Assembly: GCA_036796255.1 (NCBI GenBank)
Contig: DAIRDH010000007.1
Coordinates: 1 to 64,000, forward strand
Length of the DNA: 64,000 nt
Reading direction: 5' to 3'
Source: T3Sed10-241 sp036796255
GTDB taxonomy: Bacteria > Bacteroidota > Bacteroidia > Flavobacteriales_D > Cryomorphaceae
Both the position numbers and the translations under genes were made by a program. The notes below the pieces were generated by a model. That model had not been told where the DNA came from. It worked only from the letters and a program-made list of their open reading frames with translations, and searched no databases. How positions within the stretch are numbered: position 1 is the first letter of the stretch; every line of letters starts with the position of its first letter. Positions 42,205 through 51,162 of this stretch are shown piece by piece.

Positions 42205-43943
42205 AGAAGAAGCACAGCGATAAGGCGCGCATTGTTACTGAAGCCATCCTGGGAGTGGTCTTCTTCATCCTGCTCGGATACCTGAGCTCTTTTCTGTTTC
42301 TTCGCTTTGACCTTACTGAAGAGAAACGCCATACCCTTACGCCCACCACCATTGAGATGCTCAGTGGGCTCGATGATGTACTTTACGTAAAAGTGTTTTT
42401 GGATGGTGATTTCCCCGCAGATTATCAACGTCTGCAACAAGCCGTAAAAGAAAAACTTGACGAAATGCGCGCCTATGCGGGCGACAATGTGCAATACGAA
42501 TTCATCAACCCCAGCGCCGATCCCGACCTCAAAGCGAGGGAGGCCATGTACGGAGAGCTTGTTGAAAAAGGCTTGTTTTTTACATCCTTGCAGATTCGCA
42601 AAAAAGACGGACTGGAGGAAAAAATCATTTTCCCCGGGGCCCTCATTTCATACCGCGACAAAGAGATTCCGCTTCAAATATTGCGCAACCAGCAGAGGGT
42701 AACCGATGCCGAAATGGTAAACCGCACCATCAACAACCTTGAGTATGCATTCGTGAATGCCTTCTTTTTGCTGCAAAGCAATGAACGACAGAAGGTAGCT
42801 GTATTGCAAGGTCACGGTGAGCTCGCGCCCATCGCCATGCGCTCTTTTCAGAATGAATTGCTGCGCTACTATGATGTGGACTACGTCGAAATCGATGGTC
42901 AAATTGATGCGCTCAGCCGCAATGTCGCAGGCGAGGGAAAGCGCAAAAACCGCTATGCAGCCTTGGTCATTGCCAAACCAAGCTATGCATTTTCCGAGCA
43001 GGACAAGTTCATTATTGATCAATTCATCATTCGCGGGGGCAAGGTGCTGTGGATGCTTGATGCCATGCAGACCAGCCTTGACAGCTTGCTTACCAACGAA
43101 GTGACCATGGCGACTCCGTTGCGAACCAACCTCGATGACATGCTCTTTAACTATGGTGTCAGGCTGAATAAGGACCTCTTGATAGACCGCACATGTGCAC
43201 CCATCGCGCTGCGCACCGGTCCGAGAGGCAATGAGCGCGAAGAGCTTTTCCCCTGGTATTTCCAGCCCATCCTCATTCCCAATGCGCCACATCCCATTAC
43301 AGCCAACGTGGACCCTGTGCTCACCGATTTCATTGGCAGTATCGATACTGTAGAGGTGCCTGGCATTAGCAAGCGCATTGTGCTCACCACTTCTGAGTAC
43401 ACACGCATCATGAAGTCACCCGTGCGCGTGAGTTTCAATATTGTATCCATTGATCCGGATTTTGGCTCGAGCAACCGTCCACATCAGCCTGTAGGGGTGC
43501 TGCTTGAAGGTGCTTTCAAATCGAATTTCGCCAACCGCCTGCCTCCTGAATTTTATCAGGAGCGCCTGCTCGACTTTGAAGAGAAAGGCAGTTTTACCAG
43601 AATGATGGTCATTTCTGATGGTGATATTGCCCGCAATATGGTGAGCCCTGACAGTATGCGCTTTCGCGAATTGGGCTACGACCCTAACCTGAAGCGCAAT
43701 ATGTATGGTAACAAGGATTTGCTTATCAATGCGGTAAACTACCTGATGGGAGATGAGCGCCTGATTAATGTGCGATCGCGAACTGTGGCATTGCGCAAAC
43801 TCAACGACGAAATTATTTCAAGCCATCGCCTCTACTGGCAGGTGGTAAATATCGCTTTGCCTGTAGTTATTGTGATTCTCCTGGGCACCGTATTGTGGGC
43901 GTGGAGGCGACGTCGCTTTGCGCTAAAATCCAAAAGCTCTTAA
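42201..43943 (+). CDS. gldG: Gliding motility-associated ABC transporter protein GldG
   Basis: 580 residues from ATG 42201, whose ATGA overlaps the gldF stop (42195 is an in-frame alternative). N-terminal transmembrane helix (about 15-35, AILGVVFFILLGYLSSFLF), then FDLTEEKRHTLTPTTIEML, a large extracytoplasmic domain (about 45-540) with KVAVLQGHGELAP and GGKVLWMLDAMQTSLDSL, and a C-terminal transmembrane helix (about 545-565, VVNIALPVVIVILLGTVLWAW). This is the GldG/IftE-type substrate-binding-like subunit. It works with GldF and GldA. Confidence 0.95.
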   Translation: MKKKHSDKARIVTEAILGVVFFILLGYLSSFLFLRFDLTEEKRHTLTPTTIEMLSGLDDVLYVKVFLDGDFPADYQRLQQAVKEKLDEMRAYAGDNVQYEFINPSADPDLKAREAMYGELVEKGLFFTSLQIRKKDGLEEKIIFPGALISYRDKEIPLQILRNQQRVTDAEMVNRTINNLEYAFVNAFFLLQSNERQKVAVLQGHGELAPIAMRSFQNELLRYYDVDYVEIDGQIDALSRNVAGEGKRKNRYAALVIAKPSYAFSEQDKFIIDQFIIRGGKVLWMLDAMQTSLDSLLTNEVTMATPLRTNLDDMLFNYGVRLNKDLLIDRTCAPIALRTGPRGNEREELFPWYFQPILIPNAPHPITANVDPVLTDFIGSIDTVEVPGISKRIVLTTSEYTRIMKSPVRVSFNIVSIDPDFGSSNRPHQPVGVLLEGAFKSNFANRLPPEFYQERLLDFEEKGSFTRMMVISDGDIARNMVSPDSMRFRELGYDPNLKRNMYGNKDLLINAVNYLMGDERLINVRSRTVALRKLNDEIISSHRLYWQVVNIALPVVIVILLGTVLWAWRRRRFALKSKSS

Positions 43944-44966
43944 ATGAAAAAATTACTTCCACTTGCCGTTTTGGTGCTTTTGCTGATTGTGGCTTCTATC
44001 TACTTTTTCCGAAAGGATACCGGTACAACAAGCCGCAAGGACCAGACGGATTTTGCAATAGCTGATACTGCCAATGTGGGCAAGATATTTATTGCCGATA
44101 ACAAAGGACGCACCATTACCCTCAAGCGGGGAGAGGATGACGTATGGACCGCCAATGACACCTATGTTGCACGGCCCGGCTCCATAAAATTATTGCTTCA
44201 GACTTTCAAGAATGTCTACATCCAGCGCCCCGTTCCAAAGGAGGCCCAGGAACAAATAAACCGTGTCATGGCAGGAGGTGCCAAGAAAGTAGAAATTTAC
44301 TCCAATGATGGTAAATGGCTTAAAACCTGGTATGTAGGTCATGGCACCATGGACAAGAAAGGCACCTACATGTTGCTCGAAACCCCAGAGTATGGCCGCG
44401 CATCAGCCCCCTACGTGCTTGATATGAAAGGTTTTTTGGGCATGCTTGACACGCGTTTTTTTACCGACCTGGAGGAATGGCGCAGCGTACGGATTTTGGA
44501 CTATCCCAATATGAATCTCAAGGAAATCAGCGTGGCGTATCCCACCGATGCGGAGGCCAACTTTCGAATCGAGTACGGCGGGGGCAATGATATCCGCCTG
44601 TTTCGCGGCACAGGCGATGATACCGTCGACAGCTTCGACACATCGATGGTCAAAGATTATATGCTGAATTTCAAACTGGCCTCTTTCGAGAACTTTAATA
44701 CAATGCTGACCCCTCAGCAAGAAGATTCCGTGATGGCTGAGATCCCTTACCAGGTGATCAAGGTTACGGATGCCAAGGGTACAAAAACCATCAGGTTGTG
44801 GCGCAAGGCGCCAGAAGAAGGTCAGTTTGAAATGGATGGCGAAACCCCGGCAGTGGTGGATTTGGAGCGGGTATACGGCGCAATTGATGATGGCATCCTT
44901 GCCACTGCGCAACGGCTGACCTGGGATAATTTCAGGGCACCAGTGCAGGCTTTTCTTCTCGAATAG
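43944..44966 (+). CDS. DUF4340 domain-containing protein
   Basis: 340 residues from ATG 43944, directly after the gldG stop. One N-terminal transmembrane helix (LLPLAVLVLLLIVASIYFF) is followed by repeating beta-rich units, typical of DUF4340: VGKIFIADNKGRTITLKRG, VEIYSNDGKWLKTWYVG, YVLDMKGFLGMLDTRFF. Genes with DUF4340 often follow gldG-like genes and are thought to assist the transporter; the mechanism is not known. Located on the outer face of the inner membrane. Confidence 0.9.
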   Translation: MKKLLPLAVLVLLLIVASIYFFRKDTGTTSRKDQTDFAIADTANVGKIFIADNKGRTITLKRGEDDVWTANDTYVARPGSIKLLLQTFKNVYIQRPVPKEAQEQINRVMAGGAKKVEIYSNDGKWLKTWYVGHGTMDKKGTYMLLETPEYGRASAPYVLDMKGFLGMLDTRFFTDLEEWRSVRILDYPNMNLKEISVAYPTDAEANFRIEYGGGNDIRLFRGTGDDTVDSFDTSMVKDYMLNFKLASFENFNTMLTPQQEDSVMAEIPYQVIKVTDAKGTKTIRLWRKAPEEGQFEMDGETPAVVDLERVYGAIDDGILATAQRLTWDNFRAPVQAFLLE

Positions 44967-45016
44967 CCCTTCCATTCACTGTTTAAAACTTGTAAATCAA
45001 TCTCGCCTTATTGATT

Positions 45017-45024
45017 TATATTTG
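45017..45024 (+). promoter_or_regulatory. -7 element of dnaN
   Basis: TATATTTG, consensus TAnnTTTG, 35 bases before the dnaN ATG at 45060. A TTG at 44990-44992 is 24 bases upstream, slightly long. The GTG at 45024 overlaps this box, so it cannot be the start of dnaN. Confidence 0.6.
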
Positions 45025-45059
45025 TGCCCACAAATAGAAGGTTCAATCCCAAGTCTATC

Positions 45060-46184
45060 ATGAAATTTATCGTTACCAGTACAGACCTGCTCAAGCACAT
45101 TCAAACCATTAATGGCGTGCTCGGCGGCAACAATACCCTAGCCATACTCGACAACTTCCTTTTCGAAATAGAACCTGAGCGGCTTACAGTATCGTCCAGT
45201 GATTTGGAAACAACAATGATGACATCGCTCAGTGTGAAGGCCGAGGAGAGCGGTGCTATTGCGGTACCGGCGCGTTTGCTTATGGATTATTTGAAAACTC
45301 TCCCTGAGCAACCCCTTACTTTTACCATCGACGAGAGCACTTTGGGAATTGAGATAGCCAGCAGCTTTGGAAAAAGCAAAATGGCAGGGTTTCCGGCCGA
45401 TGAGTTTCCAAAAAACCCGGTACTTGAAGAGCCTTCGAGCATTAGCGTGCCAGCTGAAGTGCTTTCAGCGGCTATCCAGAAAACGATTTTTGCAACTGGC
45501 AACGATGACCTGAGGCCAGTAATGTCAGGTATCTTCTGCGAACTTGGTCAGGACGCCATACGCTTCGTAGGTACCGACGCGCACAAGCTTGTGCGCTACG
45601 CCCGCACCGACCTCTCAGCGCCGGGCATTGGTTCTTTCATCTTTCCGAAAAAGCCTTTGAATTTGCTCAAAAGCACCTTGGGTACCACCGATGCCGATGT
45701 TCAAATAGAATTCGACAATACCAACGTTAAGCTCAGCTTTGACGAGATTGTGGTCATTGCACGCTTAATTGATGGCAAGTACCCCAATTATGAAGCGGTG
45801 ATTCCTAAAGACAATCCCAACAAGATGTTGGTAGCCCGTGTTGCGCTGCTCGGTTCTATCAAGAGGGTGTCTATCTTTAGCAACAAGACTACACATCAGG
45901 TACGCCTGCGCATTAGTGGCTCCGAGCTTTCAATTTCAGCTGAAGACCTTGACTTCTCCAATGAAGCCAACGAGCGCCTGTCGTGCAGCTATGAGGGTGA
46001 AGACATGGAGATTGGCTTCAACTCACGCTTCTTGATTGAAATGCTAAGCAACCTCGATACGGAAGATGTACAGCTTTCATTGAGCGCACCCAACAGGGCT
46101 GGAATTCTTACACCAGCAGGTTCAGACGGTGCAGAGGGTGAGGACATCCTCATGCTTATCATGCCAGTGATGCTCAATAGCTAA
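45060..46184 (+). CDS. dnaN: DNA polymerase III sliding clamp, beta subunit
   Basis: 374 residues from ATG 45060, normal for the clamp. It has the three clamp domains: about 1-120 (KFIVTSTDLLKHIQTINGVL), 130-245 (IFCELGQDAIRFVGTDAHKL), and 250-374 with YPNYEAVIPKDN and RVSIFSNKTTHQVRLR, ending in the peptide-binding strand GEDILMLIMPVML. Forms a ring dimer that holds DNA polymerase III on DNA. It is not beside dnaA here, unlike in many bacteria. Its stop is 1 base from the convergent csaA stop. Confidence 0.98.
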   Translation: MKFIVTSTDLLKHIQTINGVLGGNNTLAILDNFLFEIEPERLTVSSSDLETTMMTSLSVKAEESGAIAVPARLLMDYLKTLPEQPLTFTIDESTLGIEIASSFGKSKMAGFPADEFPKNPVLEEPSSISVPAEVLSAAIQKTIFATGNDDLRPVMSGIFCELGQDAIRFVGTDAHKLVRYARTDLSAPGIGSFIFPKKPLNLLKSTLGTTDADVQIEFDNTNVKLSFDEIVVIARLIDGKYPNYEAVIPKDNPNKMLVARVALLGSIKRVSIFSNKTTHQVRLRISGSELSISAEDLDFSNEANERLSCSYEGEDMEIGFNSRFLIEMLSNLDTEDVQLSLSAPNRAGILTPAGSDGAEGEDILMLIMPVMLNS

Positions 46185-46185
46185 T

Positions 46186-46536
46186 TCAGGATATTTTCAA
46201 TCCGTTCGCTACCCGCTGATCGGGTTGCAAAAGGGTAACTTTATTGCCGTCAACGGCGCCCAGCACAAGGCATTCGCTCATGATGTTAGCAATCTGCCTT
46301 GCCGGGAAATTTACAACTGCCACCACCTGCTTGCCCACAAGTTCTTCTGGCGAATAGAGAGCAGTGATTTGCGCACTTGTTTTTCTGATGCCTAAAGGTC
46401 CAAAATCAACCTGTAAAATATAGGCTGGCTTCCGCGCCGCTTCAAAACGTTCAGCTGAAATTACCGTTCCTGTCCTTATGTCCAGCTTACTGAAATCCTC
46501 AATGCTGGCTTCCAATGGATGTCCTACATTGTCCAT
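46186..46536 (-). CDS. csaA: CsaA-type tRNA-binding-domain protein
   Basis: 116 residues from ATG 46536. Single OB-fold tRNA-binding domain: FSKLDIRTGTVISAERFEAA, KPAYILQVDFGPLGIRKTSAQI, VVAVVNFPARQIANIMSEC, LVLGAVDGNKVTLLQPD. Matches bacterial CsaA, a small homodimer described as an export-linked chaperone in Bacillus and related to MetRS/Trbp111 domains. It sits between dnaN (convergent) and a small membrane protein gene on the same strand. Confidence 0.92.
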   Translation of the reverse strand: MDNVGHPLEASIEDFSKLDIRTGTVISAERFEAARKPAYILQVDFGPLGIRKTSAQITALYSPEELVGKQVVAVVNFPARQIANIMSECLVLGAVDGNKVTLLQPDQRVANGLKIS

Positions 46537-46548
46537 ACTCAAAGTGTA

Positions 46549-46782
46549 TCAGGCGGCCTGTGCCACTTTTTTCTCAGATGCTTTCTTCTTCCCGAATGGC
46601 AGATATTCCGTAAGGTCGACGCCAAAATGCTTCAAAGCTGAGATGAAGATCAAACTTGCCACCGCCTCATCAAGGTTCCCGACAATAGGCAGATAATCTG
46701 GCAGTTCAAAAACGCCTATGGTAAAGTTGAGCAGGTAGATGGAGGAGAGGCAAAGCATGAATAGGGCTACTACGGTTTTCAT
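46549..46782 (-). CDS. Small YkvA/DUF1232-like membrane protein
   Basis: 77 residues from ATG 46782. First transmembrane helix about 4-25 (VVALFMLCLSSIYLLNFTIGV), then the DUF1232 core PDYLPIVGNLDEAVASLIFI and a short basic tail (GKKKASEKK). Members are small inner-membrane proteins of unknown function. A near-consensus -7 box (TATATTTC) lies just upstream on this strand. It is 12 bases before csaA and may share its mRNA. Confidence 0.75.
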   Translation of the reverse strand: MKTVVALFMLCLSSIYLLNFTIGVFELPDYLPIVGNLDEAVASLIFISALKHFGVDLTEYLPFGKKKASEKKVAQAA

Positions 46783-46932
46783 TTTGATTCGCTTTGGTGA
46801 AATATAACAAATAACGGTAAGTCAAGGTACTTATTCTGTAAATAATGGAGCTTTGGCGGAGTTGCGCAGGGCAACTTCTTTTGCAGTGCTATGCATCAAC
46901 GCTTCGTTGATAGATTCACTTTGAAGTGAAAA

Positions 46933-47940
46933 TTACACGAATATTTTTTTGTCTGCGCCGATCCACTCCAGCGCTGCGCCATGCAGAAGTTGGCCTTTGA
47001 TATCATCACTGAATTTCGATTCTTTGATCAGTTTTCCTGGCTCCAATTCTCCAAGCGGGAAGGGATAATCTGTACCGAGTGCTACGCGGTTGGCACCGAA
47101 AAGTGAAACCACGTACTCCAGCATCGCGGGGTCGTGAACCAGGGAATCGATCCAAAATTTACCCAGGTACTCCTTAGGATTTACGTTGTTATCGATGGCA
47201 CAGAGGTCGGGACGCACATTGAAGCCGTGCTCAATTCTGCCAATGGTTGCGGGAAATGAGCCGCCGCCATGGGCAAAAGCTACCCTCAGTTTCGGCAATC
47301 GCTCCAGTACACCACCAAAAATAAGCGAGCAAATGGCGAGCGACGTTTCAGCAGGCATGCCCACAAGCCATGGCAACCAATAGCGTTCCATTTTCGACTT
47401 GCCCATCATGTCCCAGGGATGCACGAATACGGCCATGTCGAGCGCTTGACAGGCCTCTAGAATGGGAAATATCATCGGGTGGTTGAGGTTCATGTCATTG
47501 ACATGCGAACCGATCTCAACACCGGCCAGTCCAATAGCCTTGCAGCGCTCCAATTCGGCTATGGCCAGGTCAGGATCTTGCATGGGTATGGTGCCCAAAC
47601 CAATGAAGCGCTTGGGGTAGCGATGCACAATATCGGCGATGTGGTCATTCAGAAATTTTGAAACCTCAAGGCAGTGCTCAGGTTTTGCCCAGTAGCTGAA
47701 CATCACTGGTACTGTGCTGAGCACTTGGACATCCACATGGTGGTGGTTGCAGTCTTTCATGCGAGCTTCGGCATCCCAGCAATTGTTTTCCACCTCGCGA
47801 AAGAATTTGTTGTCCATCATCATCCGCGCGCAACAAGGCTTATGGTGATCGAGGGAGATGAAACCTCCATATCCAAATCTTTCCCTGAAGTTGGGGATGT
47901 GCTCAGGTAAGATATGGGTATGGATATCAATGGTAAACAT
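46933..47940 (-). CDS. 2-amino-3-carboxymuconate-6-semialdehyde decarboxylase (ACMSD)
   Basis: 335 residues. The metal-site residues match the known ACMSD layout: HTH (His7, His9), His174 in VFVHPWDMM, Asp291 in ALGTDYPFPLG and the catalytic His224 in AFAHGGGSFP, nearly the same numbers as in the human enzyme (6, 8, 174, 291, 224). ACMSD removes CO2 from 2-amino-3-carboxymuconate-6-semialdehyde in the kynurenine or nitrobenzoate route. No other kynurenine gene is in the window. Its 5' end overlaps the hemB 3' end by 14 bases, so they share an mRNA. Identity to ACMSD is strong; substrate could still be a related one. Confidence 0.9.
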   Translation of the reverse strand: MFTIDIHTHILPEHIPNFRERFGYGGFISLDHHKPCCARMMMDNKFFREVENNCWDAEARMKDCNHHHVDVQVLSTVPVMFSYWAKPEHCLEVSKFLNDHIADIVHRYPKRFIGLGTIPMQDPDLAIAELERCKAIGLAGVEIGSHVNDMNLNHPMIFPILEACQALDMAVFVHPWDMMGKSKMERYWLPWLVGMPAETSLAICSLIFGGVLERLPKLRVAFAHGGGSFPATIGRIEHGFNVRPDLCAIDNNVNPKEYLGKFWIDSLVHDPAMLEYVVSLFGANRVALGTDYPFPLGELEPGKLIKESKFSDDIKGQLLHGAALEWIGADKKIFV

Positions 47941-48913
47941 AGCCGTCTTTCACAAGTTGGGCATAAGTTTTGGCCCAGTAGGTTAGGATTACATTGGCAC
48001 CAGCGCGCTTGATGCTCAGCAAGCTTTCTATCATTGTCGCCTGCTCGTTGAGCCAGCCTTTTTCGGCGGCAGCCTTAATCATGGCATACTCGCCGCTCAC
48101 GTTGTACGCTGCGATAGGCAGGTTGCTGTTTTGCGCAAGCAGCTGGATGATGTCAAGGTAGCAAAGCGCGGGCTTCACCATCAGGAAGTCGGCCCCTTCA
48201 TCTTCGTCGAGTGCAGCTTCACGTAGCGCTTCGGCGGCATTGGCAGGATCCATCTGATAGGTTTTTTTGTCACCGCTCTTAGGCGCTGAGTCCAGGGCAT
48301 CCCTGAACGGGCCGTAGAAGGCACTGGCGTACTTGGCCGTGTAAGACATGATGGATACATCGGTGAAGCCCTCGTCGTCAAGTACATTCCTGATGTAGCC
48401 CACACGGCCATCCATCATGTCGCTCGGCCCCAGAACATCGATTCCGGCCTGGGCCTGGCTCAGGGCCATGCTGGCGAGGATGTCAAGACTTGGATCGTTG
48501 ACAATTTTTCCGTCGCGCACCAAGCCGTCGTGGCCATCACTGCTGTACGGATCAAGGGCTACATCGCTCATTACCACCATTTCCGGAAAACGGTCTTTGA
48601 TGGCGCGTATGTGGTGCAGGTAGAAATTGTCAGGGTCGTAGCTGTAACTGGCACTGGCGTTTTTGTGTTTTTCCGCTACAGCGGGAAAGAGCACAACGCC
48701 GGTAATGCCCAGCTCAAGCGATTGTTCCACTTCGCGCAGCAGGTCATTCAGCCCAAGCTGAAACTGGCCGGGAAGGGAGGCGATGGGATGCTTTGCATCG
48801 GCCTTGTCAACCACAAACAGCGGATAGATGAGCTGATCCACGCTGAGGCGGGTTTCGCGCGTCCAGCTTCGCACTCCAGGTGATTTGCGGTTGCGTCTTG
48901 GCCTAATTTCCAC
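47927..48913 (-). CDS. hemB: Porphobilinogen synthase (delta-aminolevulinic acid dehydratase)
   Basis: 328 residues from GTG 48913, which gives the family's usual beginning (EIRPRRNRKSPGVRSWTRET); TTG 48940 is a longer option and no ATG exists. Two lysines of the Schiff-base site are in SIMSYTAKYASAFYGPF and LMVKPALCYLD. The metal-switch area reads DVALDPYSSDGHDG: the three cysteines of zinc enzymes are replaced by Ala, Asp and Asp, so this is a magnesium/potassium-type HemB. It condenses two 5-aminolevulinate molecules to porphobilinogen in heme synthesis. The start overlaps the end of the His-rich lipoprotein gene by 11 bases; the end overlaps ACMSD. Confidence 0.97.
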   Translation of the reverse strand: MEIRPRRNRKSPGVRSWTRETRLSVDQLIYPLFVVDKADAKHPIASLPGQFQLGLNDLLREVEQSLELGITGVVLFPAVAEKHKNASASYSYDPDNFYLHHIRAIKDRFPEMVVMSDVALDPYSSDGHDGLVRDGKIVNDPSLDILASMALSQAQAGIDVLGPSDMMDGRVGYIRNVLDDEGFTDVSIMSYTAKYASAFYGPFRDALDSAPKSGDKKTYQMDPANAAEALREAALDEDEGADFLMVKPALCYLDIIQLLAQNSNLPIAAYNVSGEYAMIKAAAEKGWLNEQATMIESLLSIKRAGANVILTYWAKTYAQLVKDGYVYH

Positions 48914-49424
48914 GTTGCTCGTACATTTTAATGGTTTCAAGCAGGTTTTTGATCTCTACCTCTACCTCTTTCAGCCTGCCGTTAAGTGCTTTCTGCAAGT
49001 CCAAAACTTCCTGATCACTCATGCCGCGAAGTAACTCATCATTGTCACGGGTATGCTTGTGATCGTGGCTGTGATCATGGTCGTGATCGCCATCACCGTG
49101 GCTGTGGTCGTGGTAATCGAATTCATAGCCGGGAACACCCACCACTGATTCTTCCCAACCTTCCATAATCCCTACGCTCTTCTTGATGCTGCGAAGCATG
49201 GACTCATTTGCTGATTTCTGCTCAGGTCCCAATGTTTCAATGCGCGCATTGATTTCCTTTTCCTTGTCTTTGAGTGAGTGATAAAGGCTATCGTAACGTT
49301 GCATCATATCTTTATGGATTCCAGCAGCCTCAACAAGTTTCCTGTTTTGTCCCTTTCCACCACATGCCACCATTGTAAAGGCAAGCATGCACAACGTCAA
49401 CCATTTCAAAGCTGTAATTCGCAT
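48903..49424 (-). CDS. Histidine-rich lipoprotein
   Basis: 173 residues from ATG 49424. Lipobox FTMVAC (Cys21). Helical throughout (coiled-coil-like about 25-90 and 130-170), with a histidine/aspartate run at about 104-126 (YHDHSHGDGDHDHDHSHDHK), a typical metal-binding stretch. It does not match a transporter or chaperone that I can name. The gene touches yidD upstream (they share one base) and overlaps hemB downstream. It may hold metal at the periplasmic face. A zinc supply to HemB is unlikely because HemB here lacks the zinc cysteines. Confidence 0.85.
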   Translation of the reverse strand: MRITALKWLTLCMLAFTMVACGGKGQNRKLVEAAGIHKDMMQRYDSLYHSLKDKEKEINARIETLGPEQKSANESMLRSIKKSVGIMEGWEESVVGVPGYEFDYHDHSHGDGDHDHDHSHDHKHTRDNDELLRGMSDQEVLDLQKALNGRLKEVEVEIKNLLETIKMYEQRGN

Positions 49425-49663
49425 TATTTAATTGTTTGTTTTTTTCTTGGTACTGGATCCCAACCATGGCTGCCCCACGGGTGGCATTTTGAAATTCTTT
49501 TGGCACCGAGCCACGTTCCTTTGAGCGGTCCCCACTCGCGGATGCACTCTATCGTATACTGAGAACAGGTAGGCTGATGCCTGCAATTGCTGCCCAGCAA
49601 AGGGGACAGGATTTGCTGATATGCCCTAATTATCGAAATGAATATGTAGCTCAGTACTTTCAA
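49424..49663 (-). CDS. yidD: Membrane protein insertion efficiency factor YidD
   Basis: 79 residues. No ATG exists; TTG 49663 is chosen over TTG 49672 because the latter lies inside the -7 box, and MKVL followed by YIFISIIRAYQ matches family starts. Conserved marks: YQQILSPLLGSNCRHQPTCSQY with three cysteines, then WGPLKGTWLGAKRISKCHPW. YidD is a small amphipathic-helix protein that aids YidC-dependent membrane insertion. First gene of the operon with the His-rich lipoprotein, hemB and ACMSD. Confidence 0.93.
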   Translation of the reverse strand: MKVLSYIFISIIRAYQQILSPLLGSNCRHQPTCSQYTIECIREWGPLKGTWLGAKRISKCHPWGSHGWDPVPRKKQTIK

Positions 49664-49669
49664 TTCCGA

Positions 49670-49677
49670 CAAAATTA
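49670..49677 (-). promoter_or_regulatory. -7 element before yidD
   Basis: TAATTTTG on the minus strand, 6 bases upstream of TTG 49663. It gives an almost leaderless transcript and drives the yidD - lipoprotein - hemB - ACMSD operon. Confidence 0.5.
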
Positions 49678-49818
49678 AGCTTTCTTAAGGACGTAAGGCT
49701 TTTCAACGTGCTTCTTTAAATATTCTTCACATTGAGTGCATTGGCCCGATTAATTTTCACAGCTTTCGTGATCATTCAATACGTACAGAATGCAGCGCCA
49801 TTATGACCCGACAATCGC

Positions 49819-51027
49819 TTAGAGCTTGAGCTTCTTTGCAATATCCTTAGGGAGGGCCTCTTTGTGCAGGTAGATGTTCATGGTTTTCAACTTCACATAG
49901 GCCTCACTCGCGAGGAAATATCCACCGAGCTCATTGTATTCGGTTCCCCAAGAATTCTTCACCATGTAGTATTTATCCCCATTTTGATCTTTCACAATGC
50001 CAGTCACTTGCATGCCGTGGTCATCAGTGGTTTCCCAATTGTCAAATTGCTTCTGGCGCATTTCCTGGTTTACTTCGCGTTGCTTCACAGGCGTTTCAAA
50101 GGCATTGCTTACTTTTTCGGCTCCGGCATCGTTGAATTGCTGGCTGTCTTTGCCCTTTACCTTGATCGTACTTTCATCATCAGGTAAAATGGCGAGTCCC
50201 TCTCTGAATGCAAATCCTTTCTCGGAAACATCTGCTCCCCATGCGAAGGTATGTCCATTCATCACTGCGTGCTCCATCACCTGCATTAACTCGTCCAAAG
50301 GCAGGTTGTAGCTCTGCACATGTAGCCAGTTGTCGGGAATTTCCAATACGAAACTTCCGTAAAACGGGTGGTGCGTGAAGCTGGTGATGGAAATGTAATC
50401 GTCCATATTGAGCCCGAGGTCGGCTGCGTAGCTCTGAGGAGTGTACTTTTTGCCTTGGTATTCAAATTCTTCGGGGACTTCTCCCAGGTATGCATCCACC
50501 ACGGCGCTGTAGCCTTCTTTCCATTTTGGGGTGAGTGATTTCTGTTTATTTTCGATTACGGCATCTGCGTATGCTTTCAATATGGCATCGAGCTCGCTGT
50601 GGTTGTGCTCATCGCTGCCGTAATTGAGCCCTGAGTATACTTCTTCAGGTACAATGCCGTAGCGTTTCCACACATGGGCAATGTCTACAAATGCGCCGCC
50701 AGCCCCGAAATTGGTATTCCCATGCATGCGCACATAGCGGTCTGCCTTTTCTTTGTAAGTATGGTTTACAATGTACATTTCACTAAGATTATGCTCGCCT
50801 TTGCCTCGTCGTATGAGTTCGCTTTCAAAATAGGCCAGGGCTGAAAAACTCCAGCAGGTGCCGGTTCTGTTTTGGTTTTGTACAGGTGTGGCATCCAGGC
50901 TTTTCACTACCTTAAATTCGTAACCACTCTCGGGTTTTAGTTTAATGGTTTCGCCATCCTGGGCTGATAGGTTCGCAAATGTAAAAGCTACCATTGCAGC
51001 CAGTCCGAAGTATTTTTGAAATTTCAT
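49819..51027 (-). CDS. Secreted C1-family cysteine peptidase (bleomycin hydrolase-like)
   Basis: 402 residues from ATG 51027; signal peptide FGLAAMVAFTFANLSAQ. It is a papain-family enzyme with Gln52 (oxyanion hole) and Cys58 in VQNQNRTGTCWSF, His337 in DDHGMQVTGI and Asn358 in MVKNSWG. The layout with an inserted region between the Cys and His halves (about 130-320) is that of bleomycin hydrolase/PepC, here with a signal peptide, so it works outside the cytoplasm. The final LKL tail differs from the usual bleomycin hydrolase C-terminus. Probably an aminopeptidase on peptides. Alone on its transcript, divergent from bshC. Confidence 0.92.
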   Translation of the reverse strand: MKFQKYFGLAAMVAFTFANLSAQDGETIKLKPESGYEFKVVKSLDATPVQNQNRTGTCWSFSALAYFESELIRRGKGEHNLSEMYIVNHTYKEKADRYVRMHGNTNFGAGGAFVDIAHVWKRYGIVPEEVYSGLNYGSDEHNHSELDAILKAYADAVIENKQKSLTPKWKEGYSAVVDAYLGEVPEEFEYQGKKYTPQSYAADLGLNMDDYISITSFTHHPFYGSFVLEIPDNWLHVQSYNLPLDELMQVMEHAVMNGHTFAWGADVSEKGFAFREGLAILPDDESTIKVKGKDSQQFNDAGAEKVSNAFETPVKQREVNQEMRQKQFDNWETTDDHGMQVTGIVKDQNGDKYYMVKNSWGTEYNELGGYFLASEAYVKLKTMNIYLHKEALPKDIAKKLKL

Positions 51028-51129
51028 TTATATCATTTAGGAAGGCGAAAAATAAGCATTCTATTTGAAGATCACTTATCGCTTACAGGTTAAACAATCT
51101 CTTTATTCAGTGTGTCTATTGGCCCTTAG

Positions 51130-51157
51130 TTGCCCATGAGCGAAATGCCTATTTTTG
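51130..51157 (+). promoter_or_regulatory. Promoter of bshC
   Basis: TTG (51130-51132), 17 bases, TATTTTTG (51150-51157). The transcript would start about at the ATG 51163, which makes it leaderless and rules out the earlier in-frame starts at 51136 and 51145. Confidence 0.6.
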
Positions 51158-51162
51158 CACCA

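Noticed and set aside
46861..46911. Two short hairpins (GTTGC/GCAAC and ATCAACG/CGTTGAT) after the ACMSD gene as a terminator
   Set aside because: Stems of 5 and 7 bp and no T run on the minus strand; may be weak structure only.
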